A stretch of DNA of 64,000 nucleotides from positions 434,001 to 498,000 of the forward strand of contig MBPM02000031.1 of the NCBI GenBank assembly GCA_001695595.3, given 5' to 3'. The stretch is from Plasmopara viticola (lineage: Eukaryota > Oomycota > Peronosporomycetes > Peronosporales > Peronosporaceae). The notes under the pieces are model-generated. The model had not been told where the DNA came from, did not search any database, and saw nothing but the letters and a program-made list of their open reading frames with translations. Position numbers and translations under genes: made by a program. Shown piece after piece: positions 47,939 through 57,600 of this stretch (position 1 is the first letter of the stretch; every line of letters starts with the position of its first letter).

Positions 47939-48809
47939 ATGAGTGCAAGCAAGGAAGATGTAAAGCGTCGACAAGTGATTGTGATCCTGGAGCAGGCCGC
48001 ACTGGAGACAGTCAAAACATCTAAAGGCTATCAGCTTCTTAATTGTGATGATCATAAAGGGCTACACAAAAAGCTTCAGCGTGATGCAAGCCAGTCGCGC
48101 CCCGACATTCTACACCAGGAGCTCATGGCACTGCTCGATTCGCCACTTAACAAGGCTGGATACCTTAAGGCGCGTGGAATTGAAAAATTTTCCTGTTTTT
48201 TTTGTCGTTTCTTACGATTTCGGATCACGTGACTACTTGCACAGATGTACATTAGAAGCACCAAAGGCGTGCTAATAGAAGTAAGTTCGCAGATGCGCGT
48301 CCCTCGCACATACAAGCGCTTTGCCGGTCTTATGGGTAAGGAGCTACAATGGACACAGTACTATTTCCAAACAATAGGTTTTTAATATCTGGTTGGTCAT
48401 TGCAGTGCAATTGCTACACACGTTGAAAATTCGCTCGTCGGACGGCAACCAAACGCTGCTTAGTGTAATCAAAAACCCTGTGACGAATCGTTTACCAGCC
48501 AATTGCAAAAAGTACGCTCTCTCACGTACTGGAACGCTAGTGAACCCATGGGAGTGGGTGGAAACGCTTCCTAAAGACGAGCCAGTGGTATTTATCGTAG
48601 GTGCCATGGCTCATGGCCACATCAACAAGGAAAACACAAATTACGTACGTGCCTCTATTTGGATGCTCGGTTCAATGGTCAATGCACTAAATTCTGTCTT
48701 TACGCTACAGCTAGACGAGACGATCTCGATTTCCGAGTACCCCATGAGTGGTGCCCAAGCCATTTGCCGTCTACTGAATAGCTTTGAGCGTCATTGGGGC
48801 ATTTTGTAA
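47939..48809 (+). CDS. EMG1: EMG1/NEP1 18S rRNA pseudouridine methyltransferase
   Basis: Three exons give a 241-residue protein, the usual size of Nep1 (about 240-250): 47939-48169, 48245-48335 and 48406-48809. Matches to the family are [20 protein letters not shown] and [14 protein letters not shown] at the start, [10 protein letters not shown] before intron 1, [12 protein letters not shown] and [20 protein letters not shown] across intron 2, the SPOUT cofactor site [10 protein letters not shown], and the C-terminal [20 protein letters not shown]. Nep1 methylates a hypermodified pseudouridine of 18S rRNA and is needed for small-subunit assembly in the nucleolus. Intron 2 (48336-48405) is GT-AG; intron 1 appears to be GC-AG. 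The gene converges on the NudC-domain gene, with 75 bp between stops. Confidence 0.92.
48170..48244 (+). other. EMG1 intron 1 with GC-AG ends
   Basis: To join [13 protein letters not shown] to MYIRSTKG in frame (phase 0), the intron must run from GCGCGT (48170) to GCACAG (48244), 75 bp. Reading through gives [14 protein letters not shown] and a TGA at 48230. The nearby GT at 48174 leaves the wrong phase. GC-AG introns are a known minor class of U2 introns; one base error at the donor would be an alternative. Confidence 0.65.
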
Positions 48810-48884
48810 TTTTTCCTATATACATGCTGTTGTTGAAAGAATCAGATACAAACATAAGTGCTCCTGGTCTATTTACTTTCATGC

Positions 48885-49846
48885 TCAAGCATTTTGTGCA
48901 GACGATAAAAATGGTGAACCAGGCAAAGCTTTTGCTTCCTGCAGTAACTGCTCCTCAGGGGTGAGTGGCCTACTACCGTTTAATTGTTGCAATTGCTGAT
49001 CGTAGACAGCTTTCCGAATGGCACCTTGAGTAACCTCATCGTAGTCTTGAATGTTCCTTCGAGAATCTACCTGGCTGGTATCAATCTCCGGATCACCTTT
49101 CAAAGCACTAGCCCACCACGTCGGTTTGGTCTTTTCAAGCGAAATATTGAGCGTGTGGTTGCTCTCCACCGACCAGATACTCATATCAGCGCGTATCTTT
49201 TCAGGGAACTCTCCTTCGAGTAGTATCTTGCTTGCGTCGGACTTAAGTGTCACAAGTAACATTGTCGACTCGATGCGACAATTTAAATCCTTTGCTCGTG
49301 TTCCTTGCGCCAACTCGAGTTGGATCTACACTCAAAGATAAAAAGTGTCAGCTAAATAGCAGAAGAAAGCATGATGTAGTTACCAAAACGTCTTCCAGCG
49401 TCTGTGTCCACGTGTAATTGCTAGACATGCCTCCATTACCTATTGGAACTACATTATCCAATCAGTTGTATAGCACGTGAGTAGCCATGTGCACCGAAAG
49501 CTCAACCTTGTTTGCCGTCCTCTGTCAACTGTGGTGTTAGTACTTTCTCAGCAGCAAGCGTGCTGCGATTCGACATTTTACTTGTCAAGTTACTAGGTAC
49601 ACTTCTTTTGACAGCGGCTGCACCTTCATCGCTCAGACTCTTTAGAGGGTACTTTTGGAAGGCAGTGAGCACCTTCTGCTGCGCATGACCAGGCAAAAAT
49701 CCCATTTTGTGCCGCACTGGGTCGTTTGAGACCACATAAAAGTCTGTTTTACGGTGTAAAAAGCCAAAAAACGTGTCTAACAGCGGCTCTACGCCGCCGT
49801 GTTGCTGCGCTATCTGCGCCAACAACGCATCATACCGGTCGGTCAT
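48885..49846 (-). CDS. NudC-domain (NUDCD3/NudC-like) co-chaperone
   Basis: Three exons give 281 residues: 49846-49507, 49448-49384 and 49325-48885, separated by two 58-bp GT-AG introns (phases 1 and 0). The start is the ATG at 49846; upstream in-frame codons lack an ATG. The N terminus ([23 protein letters not shown], then [11 protein letters not shown] and [13 protein letters not shown]) is the NudC N-terminal domain as in NUDCD3. After the splices comes the CS (p23-like) domain: [46 protein letters not shown], then the conserved helix [17 protein letters not shown]. Members act with HSP90 to stabilise dynein-related or Kelch proteins. It shares an 85-bp intergenic region with PEX3, head to head. 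Confidence 0.9.
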
Positions 49847-49931
49847 CTTGGCTCTTTTCGCGTATCTTTCATTATTTGCCAATTATAACATTATTTGCTA
49901 TGTATACTCGGATCAAGTGAAATTAGACGCG
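49847..49931. promoter_or_regulatory. 85-bp bidirectional promoter (PEX3 / NudC-domain gene)
   Basis: Only 85 bp separate the two opposed start codons (49846 minus and 49932 plus), so one very short AT-rich region drives both. TTTCATTATTTGCCAATT (from 49867) includes TCATTATT, a near match to the oomycete initiator on the plus strand, and a CCAAT sequence (49879-49883). Confidence 0.55.
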
Positions 49932-51131
49932 ATGTGGTCGGCCCTCCAACATGTCAAGCGAGCAGCGTGTGGCTTTGTTCGTCGGCACAAGAGGCTGCTG
50001 ATTGTGACAAGTGTAGGTGCGACATGTGCTGGTAGCGCATACTACGCTTACAGACGCATGCTTAGCGAGGCAGAGCGCTTTACGCAACAACTTCAGGCAC
50101 AGATGGCTGACCATCAACAACTTCAGTTAGCAATAAGCTCCACGGTGGATGAAAGCCGTGCGACGGTACGGCGCTTCTTACCACGACTGAAATTGCGATT
50201 GTATCAATTATTAGATTTGGAAGGCGTCGTACAGGAGCTCAAGGTGCTGGACAAGACGCAAAAGAGCCGACGCAACGCGCTTTGGGAGGATGCCAAGCTG
50301 CTGGCATTTACGCGCTACATGACGTCGCTTGTGGCCTTTGGATTGTGGCATTTGCTAATATTTGCACACCTTTCAATCATTGGCAAGCGACTGATTGAAA
50401 AGAACAAAAGGGTGGAGAGACAAAAACAGAGAGAAGAGGCCGAAGAGCAGGCCCATCACGATTTTTTGACCTCTGGCCTTGAATACTTTTTAGACAAAGC
50501 GTTGGACAACATTAAGATCCATGTGGAAGCTGTAGTAAAGGAGAATACGCAATTGCAGGGGTGGAAAGTCAGTCGGAAGGCTACAGTCACTGCAAACGAG
50601 CTAAACGAACTACTCCAGTCATTGTTTTTGGCTGTATTGCCTTCTCCTGTTGCGATAGCGGCAGCAGAGAAGCACGAGGATTCAAGTGAGTTACGCAAGT
50701 GGCGGGGGTTTATAGTGTATCCAGAGAAGCAAACGGGTCAGGACGACAACGTGATTAGCCTTTTGAACGACTTGTGGGACCTATTGGAGAGCAATCTCTT
50801 CTTGCCTGCATTACAACACAGCTTAGGCTTTTTGTGCGGCAACGCTTTTCAAGACCTTAGTGATGTCGTGTATGGAATAAGGAAGCCGGAGCCTCAAGCT
50901 AAAAAAGATGAAAGGGCCAAGCTGCCAGATAAACCAGCACCGCCACTTGCGAAGCTAATTCCGTGTCTTCAAGCTGAAATGAACAAGCTTTTGCTGTCTT
51001 CTGGATCGGATAGTTATGCTACAAAGTACTCGCAAGGCGTGGGTGAGATGGAGGCTTTCCGGCACTTTTACGAAGCAGTCTTTTTTGAACAAAGTGCCCA
51101 AAGCCCCTACATGGGGTCTGCTCTCATTTAA
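49932..51131 (+). CDS. PEX3: Peroxisomal biogenesis factor 3 (peroxin-3)
   Basis: 399 residues from ATG 49932; the longer open frame upstream overlaps the NudC-domain gene and is not used. A short basic N terminus (VRRHKR) precedes a membrane segment at about 22-40 (LLIVTSVGATCAGSAYYAY), the usual peroxisomal targeting/anchor layout of PEX3. The family-specific block LLAFTRYMTSLVAFGLWHLL..LSIIGKRLI sits at about 123-155, followed by a charged region and a helical cytosolic domain up to YMGSALI. Length fits (human about 373, yeast 441). PEX3 docks PEX19 and inserts peroxisomal membrane proteins. No intron is needed. It converges on the DOT1-type gene, with 167 bp between stops. Confidence 0.9.
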   Translation: MWSALQHVKRAACGFVRRHKRLLIVTSVGATCAGSAYYAYRRMLSEAERFTQQLQAQMADHQQLQLAISSTVDESRATVRRFLPRLKLRLYQLLDLEGVVQELKVLDKTQKSRRNALWEDAKLLAFTRYMTSLVAFGLWHLLIFAHLSIIGKRLIEKNKRVERQKQREEAEEQAHHDFLTSGLEYFLDKALDNIKIHVEAVVKENTQLQGWKVSRKATVTANELNELLQSLFLAVLPSPVAIAAAEKHEDSSELRKWRGFIVYPEKQTGQDDNVISLLNDLWDLLESNLFLPALQHSLGFLCGNAFQDLSDVVYGIRKPEPQAKKDERAKLPDKPAPPLAKLIPCLQAEMNKLLLSSGSDSYATKYSQGVGEMEAFRHFYEAVFFEQSAQSPYMGSALI

Positions 51132-51298
51132 TCATTGGCACGACTACCTAACCAGTACAGAATCTCCATACAGGCACAACATTACACTATCTACATCAAA
51201 TATTACAGCTTGTCGTGCAGGCAAAGCCCTATTTGTTGTATTTAATGAAGAAAAGACTGAAGTTCAAAAAGTTACATCACCCGTTACCAAGCAACATT

Positions 51299-52471
51299 TC
51301 ACCCGTCTTCTTCACTATGCCACCCAGCTACTCGGTGAGCGCCGTTAGCAAGCTCCCGTGTCAATTCTTTCACTTTAAAGTCGACACTTTCGTAGAAATA
51401 AACGGACGTTTTATCAGCCCAGGACACATCAATCTCTTGTTCAATCGGTGGCTGGACGTACTCGACACAATAGTTTCCAGCACGCGAACACTTTTCATGT
51501 CCATGTCGCTCGCAAATCTTACGAAGCGTCATCACACATCGCAGCTTGGGCATAGCCTTTAGAAGCTGCATGACCTTCAGCATAAGTTGCGGACAAAACA
51601 TGACGTTGTTAATGAAAACCACAGTCGCGTCTACCAAACGAGCTTCTTCTGGAGGCTCAAAAATGTCACCCTGAAAGATTTCCACTTGTTTGTCCTGCAA
51701 GATCGAAAGATTTCGCTCTTTCAACCGCGCCAGAGCCTTAAATCCTCGAAGAACGCGATTCTGCATCAACTCAATGCCAATCGTTCGTTTGCACGGGGTT
51801 TGAACTGCAGCTTGCACAAGAATCTTCCCCGTGCCACAGCCAAGATCAAAGAACACGTCTTCGACGTCCAGATTAAGCAACGGAAGAACTGTAGAAGCAA
51901 CTGATTCAACGGACACTTCCCCATACGTCATAAGTCGCCGAAATTCCTCAATGCCCAGCTCCTGAACCTCCTGCGATCGCTTGCTTGCCTTCGTCTCTGT
52001 AAGAACAGTATCTCTTGTGATGCTGTACATGTCCCGGTCATCTCGCTCCTGCTCTTCATAAAGCTCAGCAATAATCTTCGACACATACTTTGTCTGAGTC
52101 TCAAAAGAGTACGCAGGCTCCAATGAACGTCTCGCTTTGCGGCTTCGCTTCTTCTTGGGCGTCTTTTTCTTCTCGTCTTGCACTGGCGACAAGACCCTCT
52201 CAGCCAGCTTTTTACCTCCACTTTTCGTCATCAGCACTCGCTTCCTCTTCTTCTCTTGATTTGCTACCTCTAAGCGTGCGGCAGCCGTCGCTGCCACCGC
52301 GGGGCGAGCGTTTAAAAGTGCTACCACTTCGCTTTTCTCAACCTTCCGCCTTTTGAGTAATGGCAAGCTCTGTGGCGGACTCAATAATTCCACAGTACGC
52401 CGTGTGCGCCGAATGTAACGCGGTACAGTTAGCACACAAGGCGTCTTCTTCTCTACTTTTGTACGCTTCAT
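51299..52471 (-). CDS. DOT1: DOT1-type histone H3K79 methyltransferase
   Basis: From ATG 52471 the frame gives 390 residues. A basic N-terminal third (KKRSRKARR and similar) probably binds DNA or nucleosomes. The catalytic part follows: YGEVSVESVASTVLPLLNL, then the SAM-binding motif DLGCGTGK (about residues 209-216), IGIELMQNRVLRGFKAL, IFQGDIFEP, and FINNVMFCPQLM with the DOT1 catalytic-type Asn pair. The fold is the non-SET DOT1 class that methylates lysine 79 of H3. The frame stays open upstream to about 52,600 without an ATG (peptide LDTNNNSPPESSGAS), so an unseen 5' exon may exist. It lies tail to tail with PEX3 and is the last gene of the compact island. Confidence 0.88.
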   Translation of the reverse strand: MKRTKVEKKTPCVLTVPRYIRRTRRTVELLSPPQSLPLLKRRKVEKSEVVALLNARPAVAATAAARLEVANQEKKRKRVLMTKSGGKKLAERVLSPVQDEKKKTPKKKRSRKARRSLEPAYSFETQTKYVSKIIAELYEEQERDDRDMYSITRDTVLTETKASKRSQEVQELGIEEFRRLMTYGEVSVESVASTVLPLLNLDVEDVFFDLGCGTGKILVQAAVQTPCKRTIGIELMQNRVLRGFKALARLKERNLSILQDKQVEIFQGDIFEPPEEARLVDATVVFINNVMFCPQLMLKVMQLLKAMPKLRCVMTLRKICERHGHEKCSRAGNYCVEYVQPPIEQEIDVSWADKTSVYFYESVDFKVKELTRELANGAHRVAGWHSEEDG

Positions 52472-52834
52472 CTTGTTGCGTTGCAGCCGCTGCGCGACCT
52501 GTCGCGAGGCAGTGGTCTCTCCGTCTGACAAACCTGACGTCACAGTAGACGCGCCAGAGGACTCCGGGGGTGAATTATTATTCGTGTCTAAACGAAAACT
52601 CTGTCGTTACAAGAGGTGCCTTTTAAAATCTAAAAAATGTCGAAATTCAAGTAAAAAAATGCATTACCTAATATTTAAGAGCTAGCCCCTCCTCTTTAAT
52701 GTAGTACCCCTAAGCGATAATAATGATCAATGATTGGCTGGAGCGAAAAACCATTATAAACCTTGCAAATTTGCACGTATGGGAGCTTGGTATTTCACTT
52801 GATGATCGCGACAGAAGATCATATATTTATATTC

Positions 52835-53155
52835 TTCGGAAGAGGTTTAGGTGACGCCCTCCTTCCAAGCGCGAGGGCTAAATGCTCGCGCGCTTCGGGC
52901 AGGTGCCCTCGAGCATCTGCAGGTCTCTAACGAGTCTCACCCTCGACGCGACGGTCTCCAGCACCAGGGCGTCACCTGGGCTCTTACAAGTCAGAGATAA
53001 ACAAAATCATGGAAGACCCTCACGACCTTGGTGCTGGCTGCACTGCCCGCCGAACGAGACCCGACGTATGCGGACACCACTCTATGCCGTGGACTAGCCA
53101 GACTGAGCCTAGCACGTGCATAACTTGGCAACGCGATAACGTAATACAATACATT
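52835..53155 (+). mobile_element. Short retroelement, copy 2 (inverted relative to copy 1)
   Basis: About 320 bp matching the 13835-14158 element in opposite orientation, from TTCGGAAGAGG (52835) to the simple-repeat tail AATACAATACATT (53142-53154). The internal 71-codon frame starting MLARFGQV (52882-53097) is preserved, with roughly 83% identical residues; one region (TGGHLGSYQ versus TRASPGLLQ) is clearly diverged. No target-site duplication could be picked out here. It sits just outside the gene island, 360 bp beyond the DOT1 start. Confidence 0.75.
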
Positions 53156-53197
53156 ACAAGCAGGTTTACAATATTAAGATTGGCATCGACAAGCAAT

Positions 53198-53473
53198 TTA
53201 ACTAAGTTTTAGGAGACCAAGCAGAGTGTCCGCAATCACCGACAGTACCCAGAGCATCAAAGCGATCTCTGCATTGGCTGTGCGAGCCGCATCAGCATTA
53301 ACTTTGATATTAACAGGTTTATTGCACCCTCTTCTGTCGTGACCCGCGTGTCCACAGTTTCCGCATCGTCTTTCAAGGAGGGGTGGCTGGTCAACCAAAA
53401 GGGGAAAGGGGCTGGCTTGCAGCTCCCTTATCAATTTGAAGCACGCTATATAATACACTTTCGACTCTTTCAC
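53198..53473 (-). pseudogene. Zinc-knuckle transposon-protein remnant
   Basis: The minus-strand frame contains RRCGNCGHAGHDRRGCNKP, a CX2CX4HX4C zinc knuckle like those ending MULE transposases and some retroelement proteins. A coding-like peptide in a different frame continues further upstream (APEMGAMFSSERVESVLYSV, near 53,450-53,510), so the original frame is broken. No catalytic domain is visible. It could belong to the same broad family as the adjacent MULE-like element. Confidence 0.45.
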
Positions 53474-53719
53474 TACTAAACATTGCTCCCATCTCTGGGG
53501 CCAGTTTTTGGCAGAGTGCTTGTGAGCTCATGTTCCGAAGAGAGGAGGAGCAAGTGCGACTGCTCCATGTTCATTGGGAGCCGCAGAGTTGAAATTTAAC
53601 GAGCCATTAATTAAAGCCGAACTTTTTTGATAAGCAACATTTTAGTTATGTATACCGGCTTGCATACTGGAGCCTTTCGTAATAGATAATCTTTCGAAAG
53701 TACAAATAAACCCAGCAAT

Positions 53720-53770
53720 GGGGAAAATGGAAAAAATATATCTTTTTTTCAAATTAAATGGAGAAAATAC
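53720..53770 (+). repeat. Left terminal inverted repeat of the MULE-like element
   Basis: Its sequence is the inverse of 54586-54636, with the shared core TTTTTTCAAATTAAATGG. Confidence 0.75.
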
Positions 53771-53888
53771 TTATGAAATATCAAAAAATATACCTAGCAA
53801 AAGACACTTTTGCCAGAAAATATACACGTGAAAAGTAAAAAAAGAGAATTTATATCTTTAGATAGTAAATTTACCGCACACAACCTTT

Positions 53889-53955
53889 GGAGAGTTGGTT
53901 AAGATGCAATGCAAACAGAGAAATGGCGCGGGTTCAAATCCACTATTCTAAAAGT
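53889..53955 (+). other. tRNA-like sequence (A- and B-box), decayed
   Basis: TTGGTTAAGATG (53895-53906) resembles a pol III A box and GGTTCAAATCC (53931-53941) is a near-perfect B box, spaced as in a tRNA. The acceptor and T stems do not pair properly, so it is not a working tRNA gene. It may be a tRNA pseudogene or the head of a SINE captured in the MULE-like element. Confidence 0.35.
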
Positions 53956-54099
53956 GGCTCGATTCTGCTGGATACACCAAACAATAGGGTGTGGTTCCGT
54001 CTTATGCTGCCAGTTGCATCACTTCAATGTTTGGAATAAGGAAACAATATAAGTTTGTAGAAGTTCAACTACATCGTTTGTTGTGTCGGTTCGAATTGG

Positions 54100-54474
54100 A
54101 ACAAACAAGCCAATGGAGTATGCTTTGAGGTAACCACTATCAGTGGTACCTGCACATGCTGTTATGTGAAAAAAATGAATGCTCCATGTCGACACCTCAT
54201 AGTAGCACGCGCAGAATTGTATATGTGGTCAACCAAAATGTATCTACTTGCCTACGATGAAGCACTCAAAGTGAAGCCATTTGTGCCAGAAAGTGAACTG
54301 GTAAAGAGTGAGCATTTTCAACCAAATCCGTTCAAAAGAGAAGTTCGACCCAAAAAGAATCGAATCGAATCACAGCATGCTACATTAGAAGTTGACGCGC
54401 CAAAAAGTGTTTATCGATGCGGCAGCTGTGGTCAAGTGGGACACAACAAGCGTCGATGGAAATGCGCAGCATGA
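54100..54474 (+). pseudogene. MULE transposase C-terminal fragment (SWIM and zinc knuckle)
   Basis: In the frame of ATG 54166, reading also upstream, the sequence shows VTTISGTCTCC..KKMNAPCRHL, the CXC...CXH SWIM zinc finger of MULE transposases. A linker with PKKNRIES follows, then CGSCGQVGHNKRRWKC, a zinc knuckle with one extra residue before the last Cys compared with CX2CX4HX4C. It ends at TGA 54474. The catalytic part is absent, consistent with a deletion derivative between the TIRs. Confidence 0.65.
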
Positions 54475-54585
54475 AGTATATTTTCTTGAGGGAGTTAGGT
54501 GTATTTTGCAATGGTTTTTACTTCGTTCGTAGATTTTTTCCATTTAAGTGAGAAATTGTAACTCAAGGTAGATTTTTTCCATCTA

Positions 54586-54636
54586 AATACATTTTTCCAT
54601 TTAATTTGAAAAAAGGTATATTTTTCCATTCTCCCT
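54586..54636 (-). repeat. Right terminal inverted repeat of the MULE-like element
   Basis: It is the inverse partner of 53720-53770. A related ATGGAAAAAATCTAC unit is repeated twice just inside it (about 54531-54584). Confidence 0.75.
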
Positions 54637-54639
54637 AAT

Positions 54640-57600
54640 AAATATGAATTACACAGGTAAGTTATATGGCATATGCAACTCTTTATTATCATCGACCCTC
54701 AAGGCCGTGAATAGTGAGCGGTCATCCATCGAAAGATCGTGAATCTTTCTGCGTACAAATTCGTTGAGTGCTTCCGTCTAACTGGTAGTACTTAGCTGTC
54801 AATTGGCCCATGCACTCAAAAAACTATCTTAGCCCTTAAGAAGGCTCCAAGAGAAATCGAACCACCTTTCGATTTCTACCGGGCGCGTAGCTCTAAATCT
54901 TGCCGGATTATATAAGCTTGAGCACATGGCTATATATCCCGTCACCCCAACTGTAAAGCAGCTGAACTCGTCAGGGCTATGGGCATAATTTTTTTTTTAA
55001 TTTAGAGCCCAGGCAGCGCAGGTTCTGGTAGCCCAGGCAATACCTGTTGCGTCCAACCCGAGAACTTTTGGCTCTCGCCTTCAATGGGAAGGAAAGCTAT
55101 AATCAGTAAGGCTGCCGTGATTCGGTGCACCTGGAAGCCGATAATCCCCTAATGGGGTACTGATAAATGTCCGGGCATTCACACTTCTCCAGAGTTGAGA
55201 TTATAAAGAAACAGTCAAAACCAGCGTCCATTCCGACAAGCTCTCACTTCGTCAGTGTTCATCTACAAAACAATAGCGCGAACTTCATGAATATACTCAT
55301 GATTTACAAAGTTAATGGTGGGGTCATTTCCGAACAAAGTGAGGTGTTTGTGCCCATGGACGACCTTAGGGCAGGACTGCTTAGCACTGACCAAAGTGCA
55401 GGCAGCTACGATATAAAAATAAAACAAATCACTTTTTATGGAAGTACAGCCATATGCATGTTCGCTCCTCGGAAATACTGTTGACGGGAAACGTTTTGTA
55501 ATCGCATTATCACGCCGAAGCTAATACAGCAGAAACCAGATAACTTTATTATCTGTATCAGCATAAATAAACGCTCCCGCCCGAGGTATATCCGCTGACT
55601 TGATTGCAATCCTATTGAGTTGCCAATCAATGCAGCATACTGATCTGCAGAAAAACAGGACTGTCGATCAATGTAGTATATCTTTGCCGTGTCGCTATTG
55701 GCTACCACTAGATATATCTCTTTCAAAGGTTTCAACGGTCAACTGCACCCACAGAGCCAGGAATACGCTGGTAACGATTAGCCTTTTAAGACCTGATGAT
55801 GAGCGGGTGGGTGGTGTTAAGAGCCTTAAAAACTTAGTCTTAAGAGCTTGACACATCTTTGAGAAGGAACAAGCAGCAGTAAACTGGTGATTGTACAGGC
55901 AAGTACACAAGAATATACAACTCATTTCGAGCCTTAGTTTTCTTTATTGCTTCGCAAACCTTTGCGCGCTGATAAGTGATTGCGGTCAACTAAAACGAGT
56001 TGGCCGGTGCTTAAAAAGTAGTCAAAATTAATTGGCCTCGGATTTTTTTGCCGAATTGGACGACTCAAGAAGTCCTTAAGGTCAGAATAGCCCTAGTCAA
56101 AAAGAGGCTGTTGGTTGCATAAAGTCCTTTTTTGCTCATTGCTCGAACAAGTACGACATGTTCCAGGACTAAAAATCAAGTCCTGGAACGATAAGTGGGG
56201 CAAAGTCATACGTATATATCGTCTAATTTCGCACAAAAGGACTTGTGCTCCTATGGGGATTTCAACAAATATAGGCCTTGAATTAACACGTAAGGTATCG
56301 AAGGTCGGCGTGGTGACGTAATGTAAATTTTCAGCGGTTGATCAAGTTACAGTAGCCGTAGTGGTTGCTAAACATAGAACTTCTAGTGTATGTGGCAAAA
56401 TTGCAAAGTTGAATCGTGTAATTTCGCAGATTAAAAGTGAGGTAAAGTTGGTCCGCAAGATACAGTGAGAAACAAATGGGTGATATACTACCTTTAAGTG
56501 CGCTTTACAGTGCTCCTCAAGCAGGTACCATAGATCTGCAAGCGGGTAGTATAGGTCCGCAAGATGGATTGAGTTACAATGGCTCTTCACATAAGAAGCG
56601 GTCTAACACCAAGAGGTAGTCGCCAGAAGAAATTGGGAATGCGATGCGAAAATGAACATGGGCATTACAAATAACCCTGTGGTAGCAATTTAATTTGCCA
56701 CAAGTGCATTTTAATGGGAGATAGTGCCGAAAATGTACACAGGACTTTAAAGAGCTCGGAAGAACCGAGTTTTATATTAGATTAGAGCCGAGAGCCTAAC
56801 CGTAGTGTCGCTTATGATACAAGTTCCTTATCATAAGGTGCAGACGTCATTCAATCTTGATGAATAAGTCTTAGAGCAGTTCCGTAATTCGCTTTCGCTT
56901 GAAGATTGAAAATGATACAAGCATCCAAAATGTATTTTACACTAGAATGCTCAGACTTGTTACTGTATATAGATCATTAAACTCCCACTAGATATCTTTT
57001 GTGGCAGTTGTCATTGCCTGGTGATCCAGCAACATGCGCCTGCACAAAACAATTTCTTGACCACTTTAAGAATTGAGCGAGAAGTGGTGACTAGCTTAAA
57101 GTTATTTTCAACTGAACAGTGCCGCGGTGCTTGCACAAACACCAGTTCCAGGGCAGATTGTGATGCATAGCCACACCTCTCGCTTCTAGATGTAGTGCAC
57201 GCTGCAACGTATCGTGAGCTATATTGTTAACGATGTATCCTGCACTATTTTTGGTAATAAGGAGTTTGGAATACCTCTCACGGCTAAAGCAGATCTAGCA
57301 TCGTTCAATGGGTGTGATTTGTGATGCTCCAAGGGCTCTAGTCTCCCCGTCGATGGATAGCAGTTTAGAACAGAATTCGTTTTGTCTTTTGCGCCTTTTC
57401 ACCAGTTATACGTAAGCTTTGTATCTGTCAATAGCTGCTTTAAATTCTAATCAGTTGCTTTTAAAGTTATTGAAGGTAAATTATATAATATTCAGCTATC
57501 ATTGACACATGTGTCTTTGCAGCAGAAAAGATAAAGAAGCCGCATCCCTTTTTGAAAACAAATAGGACCACAACAAGGCAAAAGCTACATAGGTTTGGTC

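Larger units (their letters stand above)
53720..54636 (+). mobile_element. MULE-like DNA transposon, deletion derivative with TIRs
   Basis: The two ends are inverted repeats of about 49 bp: 53720-53770 (GGGGAAAATGGAAAAA...CAAATTAAATGG) and, reversed, 54636-54586 (AGGGAGAATGGAAAAA...CAAATTAAATGG), with about seven differences or gaps. ATGGAAAAA-type units recur inside the right end. Between them lies the C-terminal end of a MULE transposase (SWIM finger and zinc knuckle, 54100-54474) but no DDE domain. At 917 bp it looks like an internally deleted, non-autonomous copy. A 9-bp target duplication expected for MULEs was not evident. Confidence 0.7.

Noticed and set aside
49847..49882. Longer start for the NudC-domain gene
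   Set aside because: The first codon is TTG; the first in-frame ATG is at 49846.
49773..49931. N-terminal extension of PEX3 by 53 codons
   Set aside because: It overlaps the NudC-domain gene and the shared promoter; the ATG at 49932 gives the usual PEX3 N terminus.
54855..54905. Minus-strand GGTTCGATTTC resembling a tRNA B box
   Set aside because: No matching A box with foldable stems; the match is probably chance.
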